A DNA stretch of 64,000 bases, taken from Fragum whitleyi (Eukaryota > Mollusca > Bivalvia > Cardiida > Cardiidae). The DNA is taken from contig OX411544.1 in the NCBI GenBank assembly GCA_948146395.1, positions 57,527,642 through 57,591,641 of the forward strand, written 5' to 3'. The notes beneath the pieces are model-generated. The model made no database searches, had not been told where the DNA came from, and saw only the letters and a list, made by a program, of their open reading frames with translations. Both the position numbers and the translations under genes were made by a program. Positions 24,101 to 39,100 of the stretch are shown here, in pieces; positions within the stretch are counted from its first letter, which is position 1, and every line of letters begins with the position of its first letter.

Positions 24101-27100
24101 CATCAAAAGTAGATTTTACTCAAGGCAGTGGGTGCTTAACCCTTATATTGCTGAATTTGTTTTTTTCTAAAACACTGTTTTTGGGGGAATCCTTTTATTA
24201 GGTGTAGCTCAAGTTTATTTCACAAAAAAAAAGAGAAAGCATGCAGTATAGGCAAAGATCAGACATCATGCCTATTTGTTTACAGAAGACACATGTTGTG
24301 ACACAGCATGATAAGGGTTAAGCAAACAACAACAACAACCCAGAGAGAGGGACCTACAGTTGTCTGTCAGGTGTTGTATAGTTGATTAAAAAAAATTAAG
24401 TTAAAGAGGGGCTTAATTTGCATAAATTCCCGTTAGAGTTATCCCCCTTGAAAGTATAGGTTGCCCTTTATGATACTGAACATATCAAGTTTCAAGTTAC
24501 TAACTGTTCTAATAGAGATATCACAAAATGTCAAAATTTTCGCAAAGGGCAATATCAACAACAACAGCAACACCCAGGTTAAAGCAATATCTTGGATTAT
24601 CTTCAAATATTGTCAAAAGCTACAGATAGAGATTTCAGATTCAAATATTTCTTTAGTACTTACCTAAACTTTATTTTGTTGGTACACATTTGAAATGTCT
24701 CATTGAGACAATTCAAATGAGCCCCAGCAACAAAGTGTTTCATTGTGAAATAAAGATTTAAGAAAGGCTTTCCCCTCTTATCTCGACCCCTGGCCAAGCT
24801 AAAAAACTTAAGACTGTAAGGGCAAAAATTGGCACAAAAAACATCTAGAATTATGCAACTTGAAGTTGATGGTAAATTAAAGATTGCTCTTTTGATGGTA
24901 AACATATACTTCAAGTTTCAAGAGAAAGAGTTTTTTTATATTAGAGTTATACTACAAGGTTGAGATTTTTCCATACAACAATGACAAAAACAACAGATAC
25001 AGGCTAGGGCCAAAATTATAACAATTCTTTCAATTTCTCCGAAACAGCCGAGTTGAAAATGCATCAGTCAGTTGGAACTGATGTACCAGATTGTCAAGCA
25101 ACCAGTAAGGTAACCCTTTCCAGGGTTCCCACAAACTTCTTAAAATAAAATTCCCTGACTTTTTCCTGACTTTTCCCTGACTAAATTTCAAAATTCTCTG
25201 ACCAAACTCATTGGTATTTACCAAGCATATTTATGGCATCATAAATAACACAAATTCAACAACAAAATATCTGTTTAATGAGATACAATGAAAAACACAT
25301 CCATGCAATTTCAGAGGAAATTGCCATACCCACATGTTCGTTTTTCCTTTACTTTCTTTAAAAAATTCCACTTCCGATTCTGAAATTAACTGACTTTTCT
25401 CTGACTTAAGCCTCATTTCTAAATTTCCCTGACTAATTCTAAAATTCCATGACTTTTCCCCGACCTTAAAATTTTTTCCATTTCTCCCTGACTTTTCCCT
25501 GACTTTAGGAACCCTGCTTCCCTGTCTTTCAAAGTTTTAGGCTGATCCATTCTTAAAGAGGTTGTAGACGCACTGAGTTATGGGTTTTAGAGGACAAAGG
25601 ACTTACTTATTGGGATCCTAGGCAACCTTTCCTACAGGTCTAAGAGTCCCTACTTAAGATATAGACCATTTCTTTAAGCACTAAATTTGTTGTAATAGGG
25701 ATTATTTAGAGTTAATTCCTAGTTAAAGGTGATGACAGTATTGACTATATACTGTATATTTGGGGCTCAACTTCAGGAAATAGTCTTCAATTCTTTTCTG
25801 AAGTTGTTCCCTAGAGGGTCCTAGTGACTCACATCCAATAGTCTTTAAGGCCCAAGCAACATTTTTGACAGTCTCAGACACGCAAATCTGCAAGGCTTTA
25901 TTTGTAATATGACCACACCATATGATAAACACATCATGGGAAAAGCAGAACTACCAATAAAATGCATAGTGAAGACACTGATCATGTGCCCATGAGAAAT
26001 TGTAAGTAATGTCATCTTAATTTCTCTTATTTAAGGAGTTGTTACCCACCTTTCAGAGTTAGCTGGTCTGCTTGTGACTGGTTTAAATATGGATACATGA
26101 TCAAATATTCTGTACATTAGGTAAACAAGACCAACACTGAACTTTGTAAACAGGTCAAACAGTTTACACACAAAATGGCCACCTGAAAACAAATAAGGAT
26201 GCATGATCAAATATTCTGTACATTAGGTAAACAAGACCAACACTGAACTTTGTAAACAAGTCAAACAGTTTACACACAAAATGCCCGCCTGAAAACAGTA
26301 ATGGATACATGGTCAAATATTCTGTACATTAGGTAAACAAGACCAACACTGAACTTTGTAAACAGGTCAAACAGTTTACACACAAAATGGCCACCTGAAA
26401 ACAAATAAGGATGCATGATCAAATATTCTGTACATTAAGTAAACAAGACCAACACTGAACTTTGTAAACAAGTCAAAAAGTTTACACACAAAATGCCCGC
26501 CTGAAAATACAATAGATCAGAGTGAGATATTGTGAAAGGTTATTCATTATACTGGTATATACAGCATACTTGCAGCATATAAAGTACATTTACATCTGAT
26601 TTCTTTCATCATCAATACTTATACACATAATCATGAGCTTTGTTTCAAAATAATGTCCAATTCTATAATTTATGCTTTATCTAGTTCAGCTAGACTGCCT
26701 CAAAGTAGACTAATACCCCCCTACAAGTGCTTGTAAATAATGAAAAGCCATTTTACATCAAAGAGCAATAACCAAACCAAATTTTCACTTGCACATTTCT
26801 GCTTGCTCTGATCATATTTGTAAAGTTTGAATGAAATCCACCCATTTGTTGCTGAGAAATTGAGATGACAAAAAAATGCTACGGACCAACAGATGGACCT
26901 ACGGAGAGACGGACCGACTGATAAGCTAACTCCTTTATACTCCTCAGGCATAGTTTTGAGAAGTATAATTCTTTGAATATAAAACTGGATTGTTAGAGAC
27001 CAATCGAGACTGTTTTAAAGGTTTAAAAATGATAGGTAGATTGATCAATCTAGATACATTTGACTTGTTGAGAACAATAATAAACAGAGACTGCATTGAA

Positions 27101-30100
27101 AGTATGCGTAGTTCTGACCCTGGTGGAGAGTGCAGGCTTAAAAGATCCATCCATACTATTTGCACTTTCTAGATGATTTTTTTAGCAGTAAAAGTAAAAA
27201 TTCTACGTCTTGTAACATACTCACCTGTTCTAGTGATAGATATGGCAACTAAAAATTGGCACAAATAAAGCTGCTTTGATAAAATTTCCTGGATATTTTC
27301 TTGACCTTCAACTGAAAAACCCTGTAATTAAAGTAAAACAAAATACTATATCCTATGTATACCAGCACATAAAGTGTCAATAATCACCTTGATCACATGA
27401 ATATTGTAGAATGAAATCTGCCGAATAGTTCCCGAGATATTGAGCGGACTCGAAAAGGCAATGGACAGATCGACCAACAGACGGACAGACCGCCAAGCCG
27501 AATCCTGGGGTGGGGGTTAATAAAGATTCTGTTTACCTCAATTGGAAATCTAGAAACTGAACAAATAATCAAACTAGAAAGCCATGAATGGCTTGAGTTG
27601 CTCCACAGACTTGAAATTCTTGTAAAAGCAAATAAAAGTTTTGACTAGATTTTTAGATATTTTTGGGTTCTATTGATGTTGAAAATGATTTTCAAAGTTT
27701 CAACTATATAACATAAAAAGAAATGGCTTCCGCCCATAAATTATATATTTTTCATCCAATCACAATAATTTTTGGCTGCATGATAATGGTCACCCAAATA
27801 TCATACCAATTATGTTTGATTGATATCCATCAGTTACATCCTGAGAAAATGATTTTCAAAGTTTCCACTCCATAATATATTGAGAAATGACCTCCGCCAT
27901 AAAATCCATATTTTTCATCCGATCACAATAATTTTTGGTAGACTGATAAAAGGTCATTCAAGGATCATTCCACTTAAATTAAGTTGATATCAATCTATTA
28001 CATTCTGAGAAAATGATTTTCAAAGTTCCCACTATATAACATTTAGAGAAAAGACCTCTGCCTGTAAAATACATGTTTTTCATCCGATCACAATAATTTT
28101 TAGTAGACTGATAAAGGGTCACTCAAGTTTCATTCCAGGGAAATTTGGTTGATATCAATCTATTACATTTTGAGAAAATGATTTTCAAAGTTTCAACTAT
28201 ATAACATATAGAGAAATGACCTCCGCCCATAAAATGCATATTTTTCATCCAATCACAATATTTTTTTTGTAGACTGATAAAGGGTCACTCAAGTTTCATT
28301 CCAGGGAAATTTGGTTGATATCCATCAATTACATTCTGAGAAAATGATTTTGAAAGTTTCCACTATATAACATATAGAGAAATGACCTCTGTCCATAAAA
28401 TGCATATTTTCCATCCGATCACAATAATTTTTTGTAGACTGATAAAGGGTCACTCAAGGATCATTCATGTAATATTTAATTGGTATCCATCAATTAGAAT
28501 CTGAGAAAACTCACTTTTTACCATGTTTGGAAATTAGCCACGCCCATTAAATCCATGTTTTTCATTGGCTCAAAATTGCTTGAACAACTTTGAAAGAGGG
28601 TCACCCAAGGATCATTCCTGTGAAGTTTGGTTGAAATTCATCCTGTAGTTTCTGAGGAGAAGACTTTTTAAAGAAAAAGTTTACAACCGGACGCACGTAG
28701 GGACGGACGCGAGACGGACACAGCGCCATAACAATAGCCCCAGTGGCTTTCAGCCAGTGGAGCTAAAAACCAACTGTGTGGCAATATGTGTACTTTTAAA
28801 TTGGAAAAAAGTGTAAAACAAGGTTTCATACCTCTTAAAATGCTAATTACAACATATTGCTTCTGTACACAAAGCAGTGCACTTAAAACCAAGACTACAC
28901 TGTCTGCTCTTTGATGAATTATTATAAGAAGAGATTGATCCAAAGTAGTTGATATATCCCAATCAATGACAATATGTTTGAAACAAATTCTAAATTGGGC
29001 GGGATAAGGATCAATGAAGACTGAATTACAATACATGTATCTATTTATAGATAAATGAGCCTGTGTGTGAGATTTCCAACAATTAGTAATGTTCGTGAGA
29101 AGCAAACATTGAGAGGCCCAGACTGCCACTTACTGTAACTATAAACTTACCTGATGGTGAACAAGTACTTTGAGACCTTATTTATCTTCTAAGCCCATGT
29201 TGAAGACTCTGGTCAGACTGTGCGGAAGCACAGGCTGGTCAGAGTCTTTGCTTTGCGCATATTTGATGTTGTTGCAAATGTCATGCAAAGGCTCAAATGA
29301 TACATGAATGTCACTATATAAAGCAAGTGTTCAGTGCAAGATAGTACTAAATGTCTATAAATGTATAGACATCTAGTACAGTGTTGCGCTGAACTCAAAA
29401 TTTGTATAATACACATAATTCTACTCAGTTTGATTTGCTTACCCCATCAGCCATGACAAAGTGTACACCCAGACCATCTGTATGTTCCAGTACAAAGTCT
29501 ATAAATGCTTTTTGATTGTTGGAATTAAATATGTCCCCATCTCCCCCTATACCACCAACACCTGCAGAAAGAAAAGTGGTGTTTTTTTTCACTTTACACT
29601 GACTAAAATTCATAATTATTGCAGATGAAAAAGAAAAAACAATCACTTTACACTGACAAAAATTCATAAAGATTGAAGATGAAAAGGGAAAAAAAATCAC
29701 TTTACACAAGCAAAATTCTTAAAAATTGCAGATGAAAAAGGAAAAACCAATCACTTTACACTGACAAAAATCTATAAAGACTGCAGATGTAAAATGAAAG
29801 CCAATGAACAGTGGGTGTACAATGTAATTTGAAAAGAAACCATCTCTTGTGGTACAAAACATCGTGGGAAAAACATAATTTATCTGAGAAGTTTTATCCT
29901 AAGATGGTACAGAAAAAGGTTAAAAATCAATACAGCACAAATACGTATTAACTCTTATCTAACTAAAAATTATTGCATCACAAATTTACTTAATAAATAT
30001 ATTTATCCTTCTAAAAAAATTTTCCATGCACTTAGTCCTAACAAACATGAGCTAAATACATGTATATTTCCTGGAAAAATATGAATCAGCCATACATGAT

Positions 30101-33100
30101 TTTATAAATTTAGGCATATTGTTTTGTCCAATACTGACCTTAGACATATATGAAACCTGATAGTTCTGCTCTAAAATATCCTCCATAGGTATCAACTAAA
30201 TGTCATCATTATTTCTTACCATAGTGAGGTTCAAACATTTCTGGTGGACCAGCAAAGAAGTCTTCCAACTTGAAATCATTTGACCCTTTAAGGGTCATAC
30301 CAAACCCTTTGGCCTCAGCCTTAGACCTCCACAACACATATTCACTGAACCCGCCAGGACCGGCACAAACATCAGCAAAATATAGCAAATCATTGTGGCC
30401 AACCATTGGTCGCTTTGAAATAGAAAATTGAGCAATAAATGAAAAACGATTTTTATTGCCTATACATTCATTGGCACTTAGCATCAATCCATAAAAACTG
30501 AAACAAAATTTTATGCCACTGAAAAATAAAACAAAACTAGATTTTTTTTCTTATTCTTTTTTTTTTCAAGTTGATTGCAATCAAACAGTGGATTCTATTT
30601 TCATCCTGTCACTAGCTATGAATATTGCCTGAACAAAAGGGATATGATAAACTTGTTGATATCAGGTCACTTAATCATGTGATAGCTGTATCATGTCACT
30701 TGGTCATGTGATCTGCCAGATCTTCTTTTGCAGCTGTAGGTCTGAAAAAGAGACCCTGTAATACATTTTTTTTTTAATTTGAATGTTGTTTTCCGTAAAA
30801 AAAATTCACTTAATTCCCTTATTTTCAATAATCAAATAACGACATCAATTCAATGATGATGAAGTACATGACTGATGACTAATCTATATAAAATTGTGAC
30901 GATAGCTGTTTATATTCAACCTCGAAAACTGTCAGGATTTTAAACATTTTTATGGATGGATTCAACTCAGGTTTTATTAGACCCAGGAGGATTTCAGAGA
31001 TAGTAGCTTTGAATCATTCTGATCTCAGTCTAGTTCCATCCTCTGATTAAGAGCTAGGTGGTAAATAAATATCGAATAGACATAACTAGAAAGCCATGAA
31101 TGGCTTGAGTCGCTCCACAGGCTTGAAATTCTTGTAAAGCAATTAAAGTTTTGACTAGATTTTTAGATATTTTAGATTCTACTGATATTGAAATGATTTT
31201 CAAAGTTTCAACTATATATCATATAGAGAAATGACCTCTGCCCATGAAAGACATATTTTTCATCCAATCACAATAATTCTTGGCTGCATGATAATGATTC
31301 ATCCAAAGGTCATACAAAAAAAGATTGATTGATATCCATCAGTTACATTCTGAGAAAATGATTTTCAAATTTTCCACTACATAACATATAGAGAAATGAC
31401 CTCCGCCCATAAAATACATATTTTTCATCCGATCACTATAATTATTGGTAGACTGATAAAGGGTCACTCAAGAATCATTCTGGTGAAATTTGGTTGATAT
31501 CCATTGACCACATTCTGAGAAAATGATTTTCAAATTTTCCACTATATAACATATAGAGAAATGACCTCTGCCTATAAAATACATATTTTTCATCCGATCA
31601 CTATAATTTTTGGTAGACTGATAAAGGGTCACTCAAGAATCATTCCAGTGAAATTTGGTTGATATCCATTGACTACACTCTGAGAAAATGATTTTCAAAG
31701 TTTCCACCATATAACATATAGAGAACTGACCTCCACCCATAAAATACATATTTTTCATCCGATCACAATATTTTTTTGTAGAATGAGAAAGGGTCACTCA
31801 AGAATCTTTCCAGTGAAATTTGGTTGATATCCATTGACTACATCTGAGAAAATGATTTTCAAAGTTTCCACTATATAACATATATAGAAATGACCTCCGC
31901 CCATAAAATACATATTTTTCATCCGATCACAATAAATTTTTGTAGAATGAGAAAGGGTCACACAAGAATCATTCATGTGAAATTTCATTGGTATCCATCT
32001 ATTAGAATCTGAGAAAACTCACTTTTTACCATATTTGGAAATTAGCCACGCCCATCAAATCCATGTTTTTCATTGGATCAAAATTTCTTGAACAACTTTG
32101 AAAGAGGGTCACCCAAGGATCATTCCTGTGAAGTTTGGTTGAAATTCATCCAGTAGTTTCTGAGGAGAAGATTTTTAAAGAAAAAGTTTACGACCGGACA
32201 CACGGACGGATGGACGGACACACGACAGACACAATGCCATGCCAATAGCCCCAGTGGCTTTCAGCCAGTGGAGCTAAAAAACGACTGTAACAGGATAAAA
32301 ATAATAGATGATAGGTGACCTGAGTTGAAAAAGTTTATTGGGCTAGGCTGCAGAATTTATCAGGTTCGCCTTTGGCTCACCAGATAAGTTCCTACACCTT
32401 GCCCGATAAACTTTTCCATCTCAAGTCACCAACCATCTATTCTCTATAATTGCAACACCAATCTATACATAAATTTTTGCCACAAGTTACAGAAATTTAA
32501 AATTATAAAAAGAATTATTTGGTATGAATCTAGAGCATGTGCAGAAAGTATTTGCAAAAATTGATATCACCCATATTTATATAAAGCAAATTCCATTTAA
32601 AATTAATGAATGATTACACAAAAAAGCTAAAAATTGTCAATATTTCAACATCTTCATTGCACACAAACTGTTTTATTTGCCATCTACTGAATACTTCTTA
32701 TAAACTGACCATAACTTATTATGTCTTTTTTAACCCTTTCCTGTTTTACAAAATTTTGGACCTGTCCAAATTCAAAGGTTTTGCAGACAAAAAATTTTAA
32801 GTGGATTATATTTGAAAAATAACCATTTTGTAGGGTAGAAAATAGTGTGGAAAAAAAAAAGAAATTGCTTGTCAGAAGCAATTTCTTCTTTTTCCACAAT
32901 GTTTTCTTAATCATTAAATCACAGGCATGTAAAAGCAGGGATTAAACAGCAAAGGGTTAAATGTGAAAAAAATATTACCCCATCTCTATATTTTGGATTT
33001 GTGAACATAAAATCTAGGACAGCATCCATGTTTGCCATTTTCATTGCAGCCCTGAAATTGATAGAAAGAAACATATTTGAGATATTTGACAAGTATAGCA

Positions 33101-36100
33101 GCCAAAAGTTTGTATTCTTCAGCTAAAATAACAGGTATAGCAATCATACTATATTCTTATTAAGCAAATTTAGAAATGTACCCTTTAGTTTTTTCTCTGC
33201 TTTATAAAATCTCTTTTTTAAATATTAATTTGATGGAGCATACAGATTGTCACTCTTTCTGATGGGCCATAAAAACATGTAGCTTAAAATAAATTCACAC
33301 ATAGTTTCTTGTGTTACAGTAGGTGTTTTCGGTACGATTCTGTTCGGTGTCGAAACGAGCGCGGACCGAGTTGACAGTTTTGCCAGCCTGAGTTTCTTCC
33401 CTTTGTTGTGTTTAACGCCATTTACTTGCACGCCGAAAAAATGGATGCGTTCTAAATTCACGTTTCGTAAAGTTTCAACTTCGTTTGGATACAAGTGGCC
33501 CACAGAGGTAATTAATTAAGCTTCCGAAGCTTCTCTCTTTTTAATGTTACTTAGCGTATCTTGCTTTATAATGATCAAGTTCGTATTTATATCCGAAGAT
33601 AAACGCCATTTCGTCAGTCACATTATTTCGGATATTACGTAATGGTAATTAAGATAATGTTTAGTAAATATACTGTATGTTTAATGCACTGCAAGGCACT
33701 TAATTTGTTTCCTTCTCGGTACGTTTATCTAAAGGTTCAGCAGTTTTAACTTCTTTGAACGCATTAATGTGCCTGAATGTTTGTAAAGAGTTAAATCTAA
33801 TATGAAGTAAATAAGCAGTACATATTTGCTACAAGGGCGTAGCTCCCATTACGCAATATACGCAAATGCGTAAAAGAAACAATCCTCTGTTGGTAAAATA
33901 TCGCTGATGAGTGGTCGTAACATTGAAACTACAGCTTATTCGAGCTGCGGTTGCTATGTTTTGAGTATTCACCAACGCTCAAATAATAAAAGGAGAGCGG
34001 ACGAAGGACATTCGTTGTTTCTTACAGTCCACATTTAGCATTTTTTCTAAGTCCTAGATATGCCTATGTTGGCTATGTTAATTTCAAATTACATTGGTCT
34101 TTGTATGTGTCATTTCAGTTTGACGGTTTTTGATGGAACTGCGACATATTCATTAAAATCAGTAACACTCAACCACTTGTTGCGCTTATCAACCCCATAT
34201 TTCCACGCAGAACAGTGAATGCGAGCTCTCACTGTTATAGTCAAACTCTACGCCATCTGGAAATGAAAATAACCATGGAAGAGACTGATTCATTCATTCA
34301 CGATGAGCCTCAAGCGGCTGCATAAAAATGTGCTAAAATTTAATAAACAGTCAGTGCTGTCATGTAAACCAATCATCATTGCAGACAGCAAGGGAAAATA
34401 TTTGAAAAAAGCTGTCATGTTCTTGGCTGACATCTATTAAGAGACAGATCAACAGAGATTGCAAATTGTGATATTATTTTGCAGACTTAATATATTAATG
34501 TTTAGAGATGAATATGTAGAAACCTACTGACTTTAGTTTAAATAATGAAGTGACTGAACAATCTCATGAGGAACATGTAGGCAGGGAATGCCCAGTCACA
34601 TGTTAGTCAAGTGATTGAAACTGTTTGTCGTCAAGTTAAATTTTGTTGGGATTGTTTGAACAATCACATGAGGAGCATATAGGCAGGGAATGCCCAGTCA
34701 GATGCGAATCAAGTGATTGTTGTGAGCAATTTCAATTTTGATAAGAATTTGATAAAATTTTGATGTCAGATTTGCTTTAGATAATGTCTGACAGTGGCGA
34801 AGAATCAGAGCATTCGTGCGACCAATCAGTGGTAAATCTTGAAGTGCTGCGTGCTAATATTGAGGCACCGTGTGATAATTCTGAAATACGGCGTGATAAT
34901 AAAATGCTGCGTGATAATACTGAAATGTCGCGTGATATACCTGAAATGCTGCGTGATAATACTGAAATGGCGCGTGATAATTTTGAAGTTCGGCGTGATA
35001 TGCCTGAAGCGCTGCGTGATAATTCTAAACCGCGTCGTGAACAAAAATTAAATGAAAAGGGGCTTTCATATAAAATATCTTTACTCCAGAGCAATTATAA
35101 GTCTGCATTGACTTCATGGAGACGCAGATCAAATGAGCTATCTGTACTTATGGCAGATTGTCAAGATGTTGCATTATTAAGGGAACATAGGTCTAAGGTA
35201 GTACAGGCAATAGAGGTACTGAGAAGTAGTGTAGATCAATTACAAGGTGTACAAGATAATTTAATTGCTGAAACAGATAGGCTTGAGCAGGTTGAATTAG
35301 ATCACCAACATTTAATGCAAAGTATTTGCGAATGCATACGCGAAATAGAAAGTCAGAAATACGAAATAGCGTCAAACGTGTCAAGTAAGTCGTCGCGTAG
35401 CAAATCATCCCGTTCCTCTAAAAAATCTAGTATATCGGGTATGTCGAGAATCTCAGATGCTGCTGCGAGAAGAGCTGTTTTAAAAACAAAGTTGAAGTAT
35501 ATTGATATCGAGTCAAAATACAAGGCAGAATGGCAAAAAATACGAACTATTAAGGAGTTAGAAATCGCAGGTGCCGAACAAGCTGCTCTGGAAGAGGTCC
35601 TAGATCATTCTGACAATAAGTCTGATATTTTTCCCATATCTCTACCTCATCGTGACTCTAAAGCCTATGTTAAAAGCTATGTTCAAACTCATGCCGAGTC
35701 TCATGATGTAAAACCTTTGGTACCAGATCTGTCACACCATATTTCCTTGACAGAGCCCTTGCCCAATGCATCTATGGCGTTACATGAAGACAATCTAGAC
35801 ATAAATACCCCATTGGTCCCTAATGACCTTTCTAGGTCAGTCTTGTCTTCTTCAAGTTTAGCTCAAACTATTGTGTCGGGAGGTGCTGATTCCTTGAATC
35901 CAGCTGCCCCACCATTTAACCCTGCTTTTGCTAAACCAGCTGTTGTACAAAGTTCATGGGTTCACAAAGGTGTTCGCCCGGCTACAAACTATTCTCCTGT
36001 CCCTTCTTTCACCAACGTTGAACTTGTTAATTTGTCAGCCCTAGGTTCTGCTAATGTAACTTCTGGCAATAACTCACATAAGAACAATGTTATCTCTGCT

Positions 36101-39100
36101 TCAACAACTCCTGTTATTAACAGCAGTAATGGACCCAGTTCATCCAATAAAACAGAGCAAGGGTTAATAGAGCTTGCAAAATCATTAGCTGATCAAGTTA
36201 GTCTGAGTCGTCTTCCTTCTCCAGAACCAAGTACGTTTTCAGGTGATCCTCTTAGCTATCCTAGTTGGAAATCGGCTTTCCAAATCCTCATTGAACAAAG
36301 GCAGATTCCACTTTCAGAAAGGATACATTATCTTAAACGGTATGTTTCTGGTCAAGTAAGGGATGTAATAGAAGGGTATTTTCTGCTTCCGTCAGATAGA
36401 GCCTACGTAGAGGCTAAGAAAACATTGGACAAACGGTATGGAGATCCTTTTGTTATTTCGAATGCTTTCAGGGATAAATTGGAAAAATGGCCGAAAATTG
36501 CGCCAAGAGATGGAACCAGTCTTAGGAAATTCTCAGACTTTCTTCAGCAATGTCATTTAGCAATGCAAAGTATAAATAGTCTAAGTGTTTTGAATGATGA
36601 TAGAGAAAACAAAAAGTTGCTGACAAAACTTCCAGATTGGATGATTCCAAGATGGGGAAGAATTGTCTCTAGGTGGAAAGAAGAAAGGTTGCAATTCCCA
36701 CCTTTTTACGAATTTGTTGAGTTTGTTACAAAGGAGGCGACAATTGCTTGTGACCCTGTAACCTCTTTACAATCTTTAAAAGAAGTCAATGATAATCAGA
36801 AGAGTAACAAGGTATCCAGCAGACAAGAAAGAGTGTTTCATGGTAGTAGGACGTTCTTAGCAGAAGTTGAGGAAGGTGATAAGAAGCTCTCTGATAATAT
36901 GCGTCAATTATCATGTGCTTTCTGTAACAGGCCCCATGATTTAGATGACTGTAGAAATTTTTTAGGCAAACCATTAGCTGAAAGAAAATCATTTGTGAAA
37001 GAAAAGGGTCTTTGTTTTGCATGCTTACAGGGTGATCACATATCAAAAAAGTGTAAACGTAGGAAAAAATGTAAAAATTGTTTGAAGTTTCACCCAACTT
37101 CATTACATGGGGATTATAAGATGCCATCAAAGCAAGTTAAAAAGGATGACAGTACTCCAAAAAATTCAACGGGAGAAATTGTTACCAAGACACATTTGTC
37201 AGGACATACTGGAGCTGTCTCACTTAGTAATTTGGACAAATGCAGGAAATGTTCTATGATAGTTCCTGTTTACATTTCACACTGTGATTCTCCAGAGAAA
37301 CAAAGACTCATTTATGCGCTCTTGGACACACAGTCGGACACAACTTTCATTTTAGAAGAAACTTGTGAGGCTCTTGGTGTGTCAGGTGCTGAGGTCAGGT
37401 TATCACTTTCTACCATGTATGCAGAAAACAAGATGGTCACAAGCACCAAGATAAAAGGATTAGAAGTGCGTGGTTTACACAATGGACCAAGAATTAAACT
37501 TCCGAATGTGTACACCAGAAGCATTATGCCAGCTAATCACAACCATATTCCTACCGCTGATATGGCTGAAAAGTTTCCTCACCTAGAAGGAATTGCGAAC
37601 CAAATAGGACCATTGCGAGATTGTGAAATTGGTCTACTTATCGGATACAACTGTCCAAGAGCTTTAGCACCTCGTGAAGTTGTAGCACCTAACGAAGAAG
37701 GCCCATATGCCCTGAGAACCGATCTTGGTTGGAGTATAGTCGGCGTTGTAGATGTTGAGGCCTGCGAAGAAGATCCAATCGGACTAAGCCATCGTATTCT
37801 CTCTCAGGAATTGCTGCCAGATTTGGACAATTCATTATCTTCGTCAGTTATGTTTTCTGTGAAATCAAAGGTCAAAGAAGTAGTTTCCAGTGATGTGCTG
37901 AAGATAATGGAACGGGAGTTTGCTGATTTTGCTATCAATGATGCCAAATTCTCACAGGAAGATCAGCAATTTGTTGGAATACTTAACCAGGGTATCAATT
38001 TCATAAATGGGCACTACCAAATGCCTTTGCCTTTCAAGGGTAATGAACCATTCCTTCCAAATAACAGGACCTATGCTTTAAAAAGGTTGAATTCTTTGCG
38101 AAAAAGGTTAGAGAAAGATGAAACTTACCGTCAGCATTATTCTCAATTTATGAATGATCTTTTGAAAAACAATCATGCGGAACTAGTTCCTGTCAATGAG
38201 ATGGATTCAGAGAAAGGTCGCGTATGGTATATACCACATCACGGGGTGTACCACCCTCAGAAATTGAACAAAATAAGAATCGTTTTTGATTGCAGTGCTC
38301 GGTTTCAAGGAGAAAGTTTAAACTCCCATCTTCTTCAGGGTCCAGATTTGACAAACAAACTTATAGGTGTGCTGTGTAGATTCAGGAAGAACCCTATAGC
38401 AATCACTTGCGACGTTGAAAAAATGTTCTACCAATTCAATGTGAACCCTTGTCATAGGAATTATTTGCGCTTTCTATGGTGGAGCAATGGGGACCTCTGC
38501 TCCGAACCTAAGGAATACCGCATGACGGTGCATTTATTCGGTGCCACGTCGTCGCCGGGATGTGCGAATTTTGGTTTCAAGCAAATGGCTGAAGATTATC
38601 AGGATGAATTTGGACCAGAAGCAGCGGAGTTCATACGGCGAGATTTTTACGTAGACGACGGGCTTAAGTCAGTATCAAGTGTGGATGAAGCTATTAAGCT
38701 TATTGATAATACAAGGTCCATGTGTGCAAAGGGAGGTCTAAGACTACACAAGTTTGTTTCAAATGACAAAGATGTCATTAAACATTTGGAAGCTGAGGAT
38801 AGGGAAACGAATTTAAAAGATATCAACCTTGCTCTTGATAAACTCCCAATCGAGAGAACGTTAGGGATTCTTTGGTGCATCGAGTCTGATACGTTTCAGT
38901 TTAGAATTGTTTTAAACGATTGTCCTTTGACAAGACGTGGAATCCTGTCAACTGTTAGTTCCATGTATGATCCTCTGGGATATATTTCACCCGTGATTCT
39001 AGTTGGCAAACAGATTCTGCAACAAATGTGTGCAGATAAGTTGGACTGGGATGATCCTTTGCCAAAGGAATTGTATTCTAGGTGGGATAAATGGCGTAGT

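Noticed and set aside
28668..29129. Open frame of 153 codons on the minus strand
   Set aside because: It lies in an intron and the end of a tandem-core repeat; the peptide has no domain character and no splice logic links it to CMTR1.
33225..33503. Open frame repeated at both BEL LTRs (also 41498-41731)
   Set aside because: It is the same LTR sequence read on the minus strand. It crosses the insertion border on both sides and so cannot be a conserved gene.
34777..35094. Antisense and alternative frames over the BEL gag start
   Set aside because: They are opened by the 21-bp repeat and mirror the true gag frame.
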